64,000 bases of DNA from Melieria omissa (Eukaryota; Arthropoda; Insecta; Diptera; Ulidiidae): NCBI GenBank assembly GCA_963971225.1, contig OZ020269.1, forward strand, positions 31,264,764 to 31,328,763, read 5' to 3'. Under the pieces are notes generated by a model, which searched no databases, had not been told where the DNA came from, and was given only the letters and a program-made list of their open reading frames with translations. Below are positions 10,921 through 21,688 of the stretch, in pieces (within the stretch, counting starts at the first letter, position 1; every line of letters begins with the position of its first letter). The position numbers and the translations under genes were made by a program.

Positions 10921-11054
10921 AAATAATAATAGGTTAGGTTAGGTTAAGGTGGCAGCTTAAGGAGCTCACAGCCCATATTGCAGCCTGTTGTGGTACCACG
11001 TGAAGGACGTGGCTGCCCTTCAGGCTTAAACACTTCCCGGGTATTGGGCAGGAG

Positions 11055-11654
11055 CTATCCCGATTCCGCAATGAATCGGGCGATGCGGCCGATGCTGGTT
11101 CCTGTTAGGTCAGCCAAGTTGCTGAAGAACGGGGCTCCCAACAGCCGGAGTCGTCTCCTCGCTAGTGCTGGGCAGTGGCACATCAGATACTCGACGCTCT
11201 CGTCTTCGCTCGCATCGTCGCGGCTGCGGCAATGGTCGTTGAAGGGGAGGCCGAGTCTCCTGGCGTGTGCGCCGTTCGTCCAGTGTCCCGTTAGCACAGA
11301 AGCTGTGGAATTCCGCTTTAAACGAAGTAATTCACGTGTCCTGCCTTGGTTAAGCGACGGACAGGTTTCTCTGAAGATCCTACATAGGTTCTCCTCCACC
11401 CAGAGTCGATTAGCCAGGCGGAGATAAGCCTGCCTGACCCACAATTTGACAGTCGCAAGGGGAGCAAGGGGGGCTTCTAAACTGCGTAGTAGGAGCTGGA
11501 AGCAGAGTGCCTTTTCTGACCTACTCATCTGCCACGCAGTTGCCAGTAATGCCACTGTGCTCCGGAACCAAACTCAGGTGAACCCTAGCATGCACCGATA
11601 CATCATTCAGAGCGGCCCGACACTCTACAACCAGCTTGGAGGAGGTATATATAC
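11055..11654 (-). pseudogene. LINE RNase H end and C-terminal domain
   Basis: This continues the RNase H frame across the hAT insertion: SSKLVVECRAALNDV, then LVPEHSGITGNCVADE, the conserved HSGI-x-GN-x-x-ADE motif with the last catalytic residue. A stop and a frameshift follow, then an open stretch with LTGHWTNGAHARRLGL and YLMCHCPALARRRLRLLG, the cysteine/histidine-rich tail usual in these LINEs. Non-functional. Confidence 0.8.
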
Positions 11655-11764
11655 TAGGGATCGCAATTTTTTGCCATTTTGCGATCCCGGGATTTTCGGG
11701 ATTGAAAAGTCAAATCCCGGGATCCCGGGATTTAATCCCGGGATTCAAATAACAAATTTTTTAA

Positions 11765-13571
11765 CCCTAATCCTGTATTTTGGGCAAATTTTGCCCAAAC
11801 GCGTCTTTAGCTCAGCGTATCTGGCGTGTATTTAGTGATATCGGTATGAAATTCCTTGACAATTTTTTTTTTACATATATTTAGCAGCGTTGTGAAAATG
11901 TATGTTCTTGCTCCACCAGGGGCTCCTCCATATCAAAAGTAACAAATCTTGTATTTTGGGCAAATTTTACCCAATACAATTTTCCATTATTTCTGCAAGC
12001 AGCATTTAGACTGTGTGTTTTGTTTTTTGTTGGCCGTGGAATCCCTTATCTGCATACACTTTTTTGTATTGATTTGTGACAATAACGGCTGCACTATATA
12101 CGTGATTTTTTGGAATTTGGGGAATTTCCAACTTATGTACTCCTGTTTTATCTAAAATCATTAGAAAGAGGAAGATATTCGACATTCGTCAGTGAACTTT
12201 CGTTTTTGTGCGTAGTTGCCTATATTGCAGTCGCGGGTTGTGAAGTATGAAAGTCAAAATAAATAATATTTTTACAGCAAATTTACTCAGGAAAAAAAAA
12301 ACCATGTCCCAAAGGGTATGTAAAAAATGTGCCTATACTTTTCCGTGCCAACTCGACGCCAAATAGAAAAGCTGCTGAGCGAATCAAACAGTGAGGCTGA
12401 AGGGCGTAAACTGTACCAGCAACTCGAAAGCTGTCTTGAACATTTCAAATTTCTTCAAATGAAGGATCAGTAACATAAATTGCCATATCCGAAGGAGAAA
12501 GTATTTGCTCCGATGCAGAAAAATTTTCTGTTACTGCGCAAGAAGAAGTCCACCCTTTGGTTTTCTTACTAAGGACAAAAAAAAATTTGGTATGACAAAT
12601 GTGGCAGCTCATTGGTTGGTAGAAAAACGGTTGAAAACGTTATTACTACTACTCCAGGATCAACTCAATATGCCATTGCATTGTTTATGACAAAGGACAT
12701 GCAAACTATTATTATCAGCATGACAAATATTGAAGGTAGCTTTTATCGTATTTTCGAAAACTTTGCGCATTACATATTTATACATTATTACATAGGTATC
12801 AAAGTGTTTAGAGAAGCTTGGAAGGAAATTAACCATGCATCCTTGGAGGCTTATTTTTGATTGCTGTTATGGGGCTGTCCGAAAAAATAAGTTGTTTCTA
12901 ACCCCACATATTTTGGATATGAGAAAAAAGCCTGCCTTTTACTCAGAGTTTCAAAGAAATATCGGTGCGTATATCCAATAAGCACATTGCACCAAGACAC
13001 AAAAATACAGGATATCCAGTCAAAGAAACCAGAAATAATAGAGTATTATAACCATACAAAGGCAGGGGTGGATACACTCGATCAACTGGTTGCCACATAC
13101 TATATACTTGCAAGCGGAAGACTAATAGGTGGCCTGTAGCTCTATGTCTCTGCATGCAATACTTTTGTGATTTGGACAACAGTAAGCCCCGAGTGGAACA
13201 AATCAAAACATTTCCGTCGCAGACTTTTTTGGAAGAACTATTAAAAGAAGAAAAGCAGGAGCGTAAGACACAGCCATATGGCATTGCCGCCTGGAAGCTA
13301 CATCACCCGCAAGAAGAGAAAAATACAAAAAGTGGCCGTTGTCACTTCTTTGAAATTAAGTACTAAATAGTACTAACTAAAGTACTAACTAAACAGTACT
13401 AAATATAATGCAAAATGTAAGAATTTTAACTTATTTGTGTGCAAAAATCATTCTTGTGTAGGAATTATATGCAATACTTGCAACAAAAAGTAATAAAACT
13501 AGTAAAATTATATTGGGCAAAATTTGCCCAAAATACAAGATTCGTTACTTTTTTTTTATACAGGATGAGGG
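11765..13571 (+). mobile_element. piggyBac element, degenerate, 1.8 kb
   Basis: TTAA flanks it at 11761-11764 and 13572-13575. The ends are CCCTAATCCTG and, inverted, CCCTCATCCTG (10 of 11). A subterminal motif, TGTATTTTGGGCAAATTTTG, occurs at the left end, again internally at about 11949, and inverted near the right end: the short TIR plus internal repeat layout of piggyBac. The interior holds transposase relics (a possible acidic N-terminus near 12344-12470, PTRRQIEKLLSESNSEAEG, and a C-terminal part). The hAT copy at 31757-32910 shows the uninterrupted TTAA site. Confidence 0.9.
12960..13366 (+). pseudogene. piggyBac transposase C-terminal relic
   Basis: In order are KKPEIIEYYNHTKAGVDTLD, matching the conserved YN-x-TK-x-GVD-x-(L/V)D block near the last catalytic Asp, then after a frameshift CKRKTNRWPVALCL, matching the KR-x-TRRWP block. 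A C-terminal tail follows, ending at 13366. Upstream homology is patchy with stops and the first catalytic residues are not recognisable. This is a dead DDE_Tnp_1_7-type transposase. Confidence 0.8.
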
Positions 13572-14066
13572 TTAAATAAAACAATTTTACCAAATTGCAT
13601 AAATACTTGTTTATAATATATTTACCATAAAAATGGACACAGTTTAATCACATTTGGGGTAGTTTTAAGATTTTTTATCTTGAATTTAATCACATTGTAA
13701 GGCGGAAAGGGAGGCAGTCGCTGTTGAGTCGACGAAGTGGTTGGTTGTGCGCGGCACATCACCAAAATCCAGTTGTCATTTACAATCAGTTGTCAATTAA
13801 TATCAAAATTGTCAGTTTAAATTTAAATCAAATAAATAAACATAGTCATCCTTGACAACATTTTGTTTAACTTAAAAGTTTTTCATTTGACATTTAACTT
13901 CAGTTTGATAACATTTTGTTTTATTCAAAAATGACACTTAAACATAACTTATTGCTTTGCATCAAATGTATCATAAAGTACATATATACGCATATTTGAT
14001 AAAAAAAAATAAAATAGTTAATTTGTTAGTACTTTTAGTTTTACTTCGATTATTTCGATAAAAAAG

Positions 14067-14294
14067 TTAAGCGTTGTGATTAACTAAAAACTGAGATCTT
14101 AAAAATACTGAGGCATTAAATGTTTTGCCCTCTAATCTAGAGCGAAATTTATTGCAAATAAACCCTGCTGAGAGAAAACATCTTTCAGATTCAACACTTG
14201 CTGGTTGAATGCTTAGTAAATAATTATAAGCCTTTTGCAAAAGACGCCCTCTATCCCCTCCCTCCTTCTTCAGATAAGGAATTGGGTTTTTGTG
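14067..14294 (-). pseudogene. hAT transposase C-terminal dimerisation region
   Basis: An open frame of 75 residues ends in TAA (14067-14069) and lacks a start codon. It contains YNYLLSIQPASVESERCFLS followed by AGFICNKFRSRL. The PAS-x-x-SER-x-F-x-x-AG and RSRL motifs are the signature of the hAT dimerisation domain at the transposase C-terminus. A stop lies just upstream and no zinc-finger or catalytic part is present, so only this tail remains. No in-frame stop interrupts it here, unlike copy 2. Confidence 0.85.
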
Positions 14295-14454
14295 TTTTAA
14301 AATTTATTTCATTTGAACTTTGAAGCATCTTTTGCAATCCCGAAAATACCGGGATTAAAAGATTTGAATCCCGGGATTTTCGGGACTGGAAAAAGTCCGG
14401 GATCCCGGGATCCCGGGATCCCGGGATCCCGGGATTGCGATGCCTAATATATAC

Positions 14455-15113
14455 CTATCAAGGATTCAATTGCTACTTCGCTATCTGAGAAAATACAAAT
14501 AGCCGAAGGGATGAGGGTCTGTGTTCCTAACCGGTCCACTGTCAGCAGTATTGCCATGGTTTCCGCTTGGAAGACACTACAGTGGTCAGGGAGACGAGCA
14601 TAAATATTGGCCCCTAGTTGATCGCAGAAAGCCGCAAAGCCGACCCTATTTTCAAGTTTAGAGCCGTCTGTGAAGATTTTAATAGCGTTTGGCATCGAAC
14701 GACGGCCTTCTGTCCAGTCGCTCCTGCTGGGGATCCCTATAGTGAACTTACGCTCAAAGATAGGAGGAAGGACTGTACAGTCGATGTGTGTCGGGGTTGG
14801 AAGATCCAGCCCGAGGATTCTAGAGTAGCCTTGGTCCGGTCGTGCTCAACTGCATATGGCATTTAGCCGTACACCGGCAATTTTGGCGGACTACTTGACC
14901 AGTAGGGTCAAAGGGATCCAATTAAAAATAGTAAAAAGCGCCTTAATAGACGTGGAACGGAGGGCTTCAGTTATGAGAGTGGCAGCAAGTCTCCTGACTC
15001 TGTCGAGCTGCTTCTGGTTCACCCGGCCATCCACCGCAGGCCACCAGACAACAGCGCTGTAAAGAAGGATCGGCTCTACCACTGCCTCGTAAAGCCAAGA
15101 AATTACGCGTGGG
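14455..15113 (-). pseudogene. LINE RT C-terminus and RNase H start
   Basis: The minus strand reads YEAVVEPILLYSAVVWWPAV, the thumb-side conserved Y-x-x-VVWWPA region of LINE reverse transcriptases, then a linker with LPTPTHIDCTVLPP. RNase H begins with IKIFTDGSKLENRVGFAAF, where TDGS carries the first catalytic Asp, and continues through FQAETMAILL (catalytic Glu) and ICIFSDSEVAIESL (catalytic Asp). At least one stop interrupts the linker. The frame runs into the hAT insertion at its left edge. The RNase H residues look intact, but the gene is truncated at its 5' end and split. Confidence 0.8.
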
Positions 15114-15124
15114 AAATAATAATA

Positions 15125-16760
15125 TTAAATTTAAATATTATTTTTAAACATTACTAAATTTTTTCTCTTGTAAAAATTGTTACTGAAGGTAATTTTGAGG
15201 ATTAGTGAGGAAAATTTCTTGAACTCAAAGCTTCAGCTTGAGGTTTTAGGATTTCTAAAAGAGTCATGTTGCATCATTTCGGAATTTGGAAACGCATATT
15301 CAACACACACATATCACAGTCTCATTAATTGTTTGACATTAAGTCCACTTTCAGTCTTGAAACCGAAGTTTTCAACCTAAGTTGACCCATGCGAATCCAC
15401 AGAACTATCATCTTAGATGCAATAGTGCGCTGTGATAATTTTACTATGTGGCTAAGCATTTTCATACCACTGTGCATTGTGCTTAATTTCCTGTCGCTTT
15501 ATATTCATGCGTTCAGCTGGCAGCAAAATGGCAGCTGGCTGCTAATCGCGAAATGGAACTCTACCCCCGCAAATAAAATGAAAAAAATAAACCGGAAAAA
15601 AGATAATGTTAAAACTGAAAAGCGTACGTGGGGCCAACAAATTAAAATAACATTTTGTATATATTTAATGACATACATACATACATATGTTCATACATAT
15701 GTACTTTCGTTTATGTGTGCGAGGCTATAGAATTCGGTTGAGGTCGTTTTTAAAAGATTGTCTCGCTTTTATTGTAGCTGTTATTTTTTGCCCAAAAGTT
15801 TCGTTGCTAATTACACAAAAAAATAAATAAATAAAAATATAAAAACCGAAAACAAATTGGAGCGCAACATATGCAATGTTGCTGTGAATTTGATTTAAGT
15901 GTTGCATTGCAAACAAATTAAATCGACATAGAAACCGACCGCACACGTATTGAAAACATTTTGTACAAGATTTCCCTTTTAACCCTCGTACGTGCGCGAC
16001 CTCGGTGCGCGGCCGAGGTCGGACCGCGCGTCAAATTAATGACTTTTGAGTACAAAGCCTCAAGGCTCTTGCACGCCCACTCACATGGAAATGTATAAAA
16101 ATGTCGAATTTTTGCGAAAATATGAATAACTGCACACACACACTCGTACTCGCGCTCACACTTACAAGTATGTATAGGTGTGTGTGTGCAGTGCGCATTA
16201 CTTACCGCATCGCACAGCTGCCAGCGCTCGACTCAAGTGCGCCAGATGGAATGCGCAGCATGAGGGAATCGGGGGGAGAAAGCATTTTATGCGGTTCGCA
16301 TTTTCACCTTTGTGTAAAAATCTGCGTGCCTGCACCTTTCACTGGGGACTCTCTCTCTCTCTCCCCTCTTCCCTCTTCATGTACCCTTCGCTGCATGCAC
16401 CGCCAGTGTGCCGACGCGCACGTTGCCGCTCCGAGTGCGAGCAATGGCGCGATTTTCGCCTTTTTTACTTGTAATTTGTTACATTATTGGCGTTTTTTCG
16501 CCTTTCATTTCGGCAAATAAATTTCGTGTTGCGCTGTTGCAATATTTTAATTTTTCGCTTTGTTGCGCACGTGCGCGGTCGCGTTCCTGTTCGTTTCCGC
16601 TGTTGCTGCCCTCAAGGTTGCGTGTTGCGTGCGCAATGCTGAGCTCAGATTTTGCAGCCACGTATACGTGTGTGTGTGTGTGTGTGTGTGGATATCATCC
16701 TAGGATAATACGTTTTTGTTGCGCTGTCCGTCGGTTGCATAACTAATTACGCTACACGCT
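15125..16760. other. AT-rich DNA then unique island
   Basis: 15125-15940 is AT-rich, with repeated ACATACAT at about 15670-15700. 15940-16760 is more GC-rich, with CA/TG runs (about 16133-16145 and 16668-16690), a CT run at about 16350-16366 and a GACCTCGGTGCGCGGCCGAGGTC palindromic region near 15998-16020. A TTAACCCTCGTACG motif at 15979 resembles one piggyBac-type end, but no partner end is visible. No gene recognised. Confidence 0.5.
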
Positions 16761-17223
16761 GCGGTCGGGGAGAATTATGAAACCTGGAGCAGAATGCGGC
16801 ACCTGAAATCATGACATGTTGTAATTAGGTTTGAAATAACAACAACAGTGCTGGGTATGTTTCCTTGAATGATGCAAGGTGGGTGAAATATTCTATTACT
16901 ATATGTTTTAAGGATAACCAGGTGAATTGATGCATAACACATAGTCGTTGTCCGCCTATGAATAGCTCAATCTGGCTGTAATGCTTGGCAGAGCTTAAAC
17001 AACAGTTTATTTTTTTTATTTTATTTTTTTTAAGTAATAAATCAAAAAAAGTGTGAAATATCATTTACAAAAGAATTCTGTATAAAGTCACCACATGTAA
17101 TACGGGTCGTATGAGTAATTTTGTTACTTAGTTAATACTACTTTATGCTTAATGCGGAATACTTAATACTGAATACTTGATACTTATAAAACTTAATATT
17201 TGATACTTAATAAATAATACATC
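16761..17223. other. AT-rich noncoding DNA
   Basis: No gene seen. 17130-17220 is rich in short ATACTTAATAC-type near-repeats. Confidence 0.5.
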
Positions 17224-17350
17224 TTTTTTTTTTGCTTACGGATAGAAAGTTAGATGCGCTCATCTCATCATCATTATTTCTCAGCCCGAGCTAGGATTCG
17301 AACCTCGGGCCTCGCTATGAACAGTGGCCTCTCGAGGTCAGCTACACTCC
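17224..17350 (-). mobile_element. tRNA-derived SINE
   Basis: On the minus strand a tRNA-like head carries an A-box-like TAGCTGACCTCGAGAGG, an anticodon-arm-like TGTTCATAGCG and a B box GGTTCGAATCC (complement at about 17292-17302). It is followed by a short body (GCTGAGAAATAATGATG) and an A-run tail at 17225-17234. The pol III promoter boxes plus A-tail indicate a SINE, not a tRNA gene, because the T-arm and acceptor do not pair properly. A related copy is at 53775-53870. Confidence 0.6.
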
Positions 17351-19639
17351 TATAATCCACCTTTTTAGTAACTTTGGATGGTATCGAATGGATGAGAGAG
17401 ATCATTTTCAACCTTGATGGATCCCTGAATAGTATCCCACCAAGTTTTGAAAAAAACCAGCAATATTGTCGTCGATCTATTAAAATTTCTCCTTTCTTAC
17501 CTGATTGTCATTTTTTTTATGACACATTGTTGTGGTGGGAGCCCGGCTTGGTTATACTTTCCCTTATCCTTGGGAATGATAGCAAGCTGACACTCGCTTG
17601 CCACATGAGCGGCCACAAGCGGGCACCCACTAACAAGCACAAGCAGTATATCTACGATCTGAGCAACTGAAAGGACTTTAAATATATTCGTACTTTTTTT
17701 TGCCTAACTAAATTCAGTCGCATTGTATCTGACATAATGAAAACCAGCCATAATGCCTCACCACACTAACCAAACATAAAACATAAAACTTCATCTTGGT
17801 TAAGCATTTCGCACATTTTCGCCCAACCACGTTTTCAGTAAATAAATCGCATTTCGCATTACTCGAAGCCAACTTTAGCACATTTAAAACTGTAAGAAAA
17901 AACAACAACAACAACAACAAATCAAGTTTTTGGCCAAGTTTTATTCGTTGCATTGCACGAACGTTTTTCGAACTAATGTTGTAACATTTCTGCTTCAACA
18001 GTTCTTTTTTGTTTGCGCCGCCTGGTATCGGAGAAATATTGAATGCACATTTGTGCATTCGTTGCGAAATTTATAGATAAGCAAGCGTTACAACATTTTA
18101 TTTGCACTTCTTTTGTGCGCAAAGTTCAATGCGTATCGGCTGCATGGGAGCGAACGTAAGAAACACAGCGCACAAAAAAGTCGACTGCAGCGAAGGAAAA
18201 ACTAAAGAAATATGATGTCGCTTGGCTGTGCGCAAGTTTGTATGTGTGAGTGTGAGTGTGAGTGCATGTATGTGTGTGTTTCGGCTAAAGAGAGACGAAG
18301 GCAAGCGGAGGAGGACTTTTTGATATTTGTAAGGCAACAAAGGATCGACAAAGAACTGCGGTGACTGCATGTGTAGCAATAACGCATTATCCTAACAGCA
18401 TTAAAAATTCGATGTCGATACTTAATATGAAAGAGAGATGAGATTCGAATATCATTGTGCAATTTCTGTAAGAACGTTGTTAGCATTACAAATGATTGCA
18501 ATGGTTTTTTTCGAGCAACGATTTTGCCAGAATTTTGCACTGACAATATCCACACTGACAAAAATAGAATGCTGGCAGAACACATTTTCAACTGGTATTT
18601 TCTTTTGGATTCTTGGGTTATTTTTGGTCCTTGTAAAACAGCTATTGGCGAATAAAATTTCAAGCAAAAAAACATCTGGTTTTCATTACATAAGTATTCA
18701 CCTTTATAACTGACTATGATAAATATGTAACAAGAAGAAGTGTTTGAGTTGGTTTCGAATGAGATATTTACAACCTGTACATACAGTGATGTAGACAAGA
18801 GGGTTTCTGGTGTTCAACGCTCTCCCCAAATATCTGTTTAGTATAAAAACTGTGGATGGCAAATATGGTTTGAGTGGTAATGGCTTCAAAAGTTGTGTAT
18901 GGAACCCCTGGACCCTCCTATGTGCGCCGCTTTGCTTATAGATAGATGGATCTCGTTCATTTTTCACATTATTGCTTTCGAAAGTGTGGATCTCAAATTT
19001 CATTCCAGCGTTTCAATAAAAAATCATATTGTACCAACATAACTTCCTGCAAGATAAATGAAGCCTTACAGCTAAAGGACCATAATACACGCAAAGTTTA
19101 GATTTTCCTACTTAGTAGTGTCCAGGTGTAGTAGTGCAGTGAATATTTGCCTTCGGCTTCAGTATTTGCCCTATTTGGCCAATTTTATATCTTCGATTTC
19201 GACCAAAATATCCGAATAGTTTAGCCAAGGGTTTTCGCCCTTCAGTCAGTCAGTCAGTTTTATCGGGTTTTATCGATACTTCGAACTCAAGATAATTCAA
19301 AACATGATATATAATCAGTTTTTTATGGGAATTTTAGTATAATACCTAAACCTCTGGAAACTCAAACTGCACCTGGTATAAGAAAATCTCCCAGGTGGTT
19401 CTTTCAAGTATGCATAACTACAGAGAATTCTCCGGGTATCTTTGTTTCAGCATGGCTGTAATAGATTAGATTATTCTTTGAAAGACACATACATTCCTCT
19501 TGCTTTATAACCCGATAGAATGCTGGCAGAATACATTTTCAACTGGAACCGCCTTCGAGTGTTCGAGTACTGCTTACTTTTTCCAGTATTGATTCCAACT
19601 GATTATCTCGTCTTTTCTGGTTACGATGGATGAAGCTCC
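17351..19639. other. Noncoding; unique with small repeats
   Basis: No gene recognised. CAA repeats lie at about 17900-17921 and GTGTGAGTGTGAG at about 18242-18280. A segment, AGAATGCTGGCAGAA plus ACATTTTCAACTGG, occurs at about 18566-18599 and again at about 19517-19551. ORFs up to 198 codons (18202-18798, minus) are low-confidence and match nothing I know. Confidence 0.5.
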
Positions 19640-19985
19640 CTTGTCTAAACGACAGAAGGGATTTGGGCCAACGAAGGGGGTAGAAGTGCTAATCCTTGCA
19701 TGCTTGTTGGTCTGTTCATTTCTTTCATTTCCAGCTTGACCTGTTCCGATACTAGTTTCTAGGATACCTGGTATGATCTTAATACCTTGATTACGGCTTG
19801 GCTATCAGAAGGGATCGCTATCTTCCAGTTCCGGTATTTCCTCGAAGCACATCTTTCTTTCCAAAATATAGTTGTGTGCTTGTCCGTAGGTTCCGAGTAG
19901 GTTTAATCCATAACACCAATCTCGGTACCTTTCTCCGTTAAAGAGTCATCCGTGTACCATGATATTACGTACTCATCTATCAGAT
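19640..19985 (-). pseudogene. LINE RNase H relic
   Basis: The minus strand reads YTDDSLTEKGTEIGVM, an RNase H YTDGS-like start, and further on AIPSDSQAVIKVLRSY, matching the SDS-x-AA-x-x-AL block. In-frame stops lie between them. The family is probably the same I/Jockey-like group as the other LINE ends here. Only the RNase H core is left. Confidence 0.65.
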
Positions 19986-20317
19986 ATTTCTAAAATACCT
20001 ACCCAGCTTTTTTTGTTACTAAGTTCGGTTTTGAATCATTTAACAAAAAACTAAAAATTCGGTGTGGTTGTATCCCTCGATATTGCAATCTCATGATACT
20101 GATTCAAAGTTGTTAGCATTTATCCTTTTCTTCTAGTTTCAGTGTTTAATTTTAGCTTCGATTATGTAGCTGTGACCATAATCGGATCCAACCAAAAAGA
20201 TATCACCACCAAGCTGGCTGTACTGAAAGCAAGCAAACAGATGTTTGGAACAACTTTTCAACACTTATGGGGACCAAATAGTTCTCAAAAGACAGACATT
20301 TCAACAGCTCAACAACA

Positions 20318-20376
20318 ATGGAGTCTCCGGGTGGAAGTGTATGCCGCACACTCCTCTTATTTCACCTAACCTAACC
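20318..20376 (+). mobile_element. LINE 3' end with TAACC tail
   Basis: GGAGTCTCCGGGTGGAAGTG, then TATGCCGCACACTCCTC, ends in CACCTAACCTAACC. The same 3' UTR in inverse orientation is recognisable at 37505-37570 (GTGTGCGGCATGCACTTCC) and more distantly at 21700-21760. Upstream coding on this strand (20142-20369) is not recognisable. I call the tail only. Confidence 0.55.
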
Positions 20377-20380
20377 TATT

Positions 20381-21688
20381 GGAGGGAGGACTGATTTTTC
20401 AGTCCCTTGGATTTGAATTCACAAACTAGTAAGTATCTCGTTCCAAGTCCACCAAATTTATCTTTTGTTATATCAACTCAAACTCAAATGCACTTTGCAC
20501 TTTGATCCATCACATGACTTTGATTGGATCAATTTCCTCCAATAGAATGTAAGACGACATGAATGTAAGAAATCAAACTTTATATTATAAATTGTGATTG
20601 AAATGTTCTGAACTGTGTCTCTTTGAGTCGTTCACTTTATTCATGCCATATTATACGACTGTGTATTTTTGTTGTTGTATGGAAGTAAGTTTTTGTTTTT
20701 GTTTCTTACTACAAACGTTTATCGAAAATGTGAAAATTTGAGCGTAATGCAAAGAAGAGAATTCACCAAACTGTCGTCTTATCACAAAGTGTTTAAAAAA
20801 GTCACAAAAAACACAGTGCACTGCTCGAATCATACTAACAAACGATTGAGCGAATGAAATGAACGAGTAAACGGAAAACGGATGCGGAAACTGTGAAGGT
20901 GAACAGGATGCAGTCGCATCAGTTGTAACGATTGCACGCGTACATGCACACACACATTCGCATCGTGTACGTTGCCATAAAGGAACAAATGTTGAAGCGT
21001 TTATATCATTTTCACTAATGTGCAGTGCATTTAAAATGATTCGAATCGCTTCAGGGACACACACAAGCGCCAAACGGGGGCAGCAGCATTGATCGGGACT
21101 TTGACCTTTAGATATATATTTATACCATATACTCGTACAGTAGCGCACACATGATTCGATTTTGCAGGGGTTTTGCTTGCAACCTGTGAATCCAATACCA
21201 TTTGAAAGTATATTTTTCAGCGAAAAACTTTTTCATTTAGGGAGTTCGAACCTCAAAAGTGCCCTGTGTGCGACACTGTACTCGTATATACATACCTGGA
21301 AATATATTCATTTATATATGTGCATAAAAATTTGGGTCTTAGAACTAGTGACGATGCTGGGAATATTTGGTATTTTTGAGGTCCAACTAAACCTCTGCTG
21401 TGGAATGCATTCGGCTACATCGGCATTAGAGAACTCCATGCCGAGTGGAAACTCTTAACGGTTTTAACTTATATGTAGAAGACTATATACAATCCGAGTA
21501 GTACACACTGAGAGATGGTGTAATCAGAAGATGTCCTGCTGGAGAAGGGGCCTTCAACAGTTCCGAAACCAATTCGCATCCATTGAAAGTCGTGCATGAA
21601 TTAGGTTACACCTAGGGATGAGCCTCTAGAAATTTATACTTCTAACGGAGAAAAAATCTGCAAACATCTCTTTTCCATCTCTTTCTTA
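20381..21688. other. Unique noncoding DNA
   Basis: No recognised gene. 20640-21150 is an island with CA-type repeats (about 20942-20956). A TTAGGTTACACCTAGGGATGAG segment near 21601 is unassigned. Confidence 0.5.

Larger units (their letters stand above)
11655..14446 (-). mobile_element. hAT element, copy 1, carrying a piggyBac insertion
   Basis: The termini are TAGGGATCGCAA and, inverted, TAGGCATCGCAA. The flanking 8-bp duplication is ATATATAC (11647-11654 and 14447-14454), diagnostic of hAT. Subterminal DNA is full of CCCGGGATT palindromes, with a run of GGGATCCC units at about 14398-14436. The C-terminal part of a hAT transposase is readable on the minus strand at 14067-14294. The element sits in LINE RNase H and is interrupted by a piggyBac element at 11765-13571. 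A second copy is at 31757-32910; relative to it, this copy has about 160 bp extra near 13697-13860. Confidence 0.9.
10932..15113 (-). mobile_element. 5'-truncated LINE (RT-RNase H type) hosting nested insertions
   Basis: Both ends carry the 11-bp sequence AAATAATAATA (10921-10931 and 15114-15124), a plausible target-site duplication. The 3' end, at the left on the minus strand, carries a CTTAACCTAACCTAACC tail. Coding remains in order are the end of a reverse transcriptase, a spacer, an RNase H domain and a C-terminal region with CHCPALARRRLRLLG. This order fits I-, Jockey- or R1-like LINEs with RNase H. It is truncated within the RT and interrupted inside RNase H by the hAT element at 11655-14446. 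Confidence 0.85.

Noticed and set aside
10932..10948. GGTTAGGTTAGG as interstitial telomere repeat
   Set aside because: The same motif ends several LINE 3' UTRs in the window (20365, 21689), so it is a LINE tail.
15979..16020. TTAACCCTCGTACG... as another TTAA MITE
   Set aside because: The left end looks plausible, but I could not find a matching right end; the GC palindrome alone is not enough.
17281..17345. Functional tRNA gene on minus strand
   Set aside because: A and B boxes are present but the T stem and acceptor do not pair, and an A-tail follows; a SINE fits better.
18202..18798. 198-codon minus ORF
   Set aside because: Includes HSHSH-type translation of a TG repeat and no recognisable domain.
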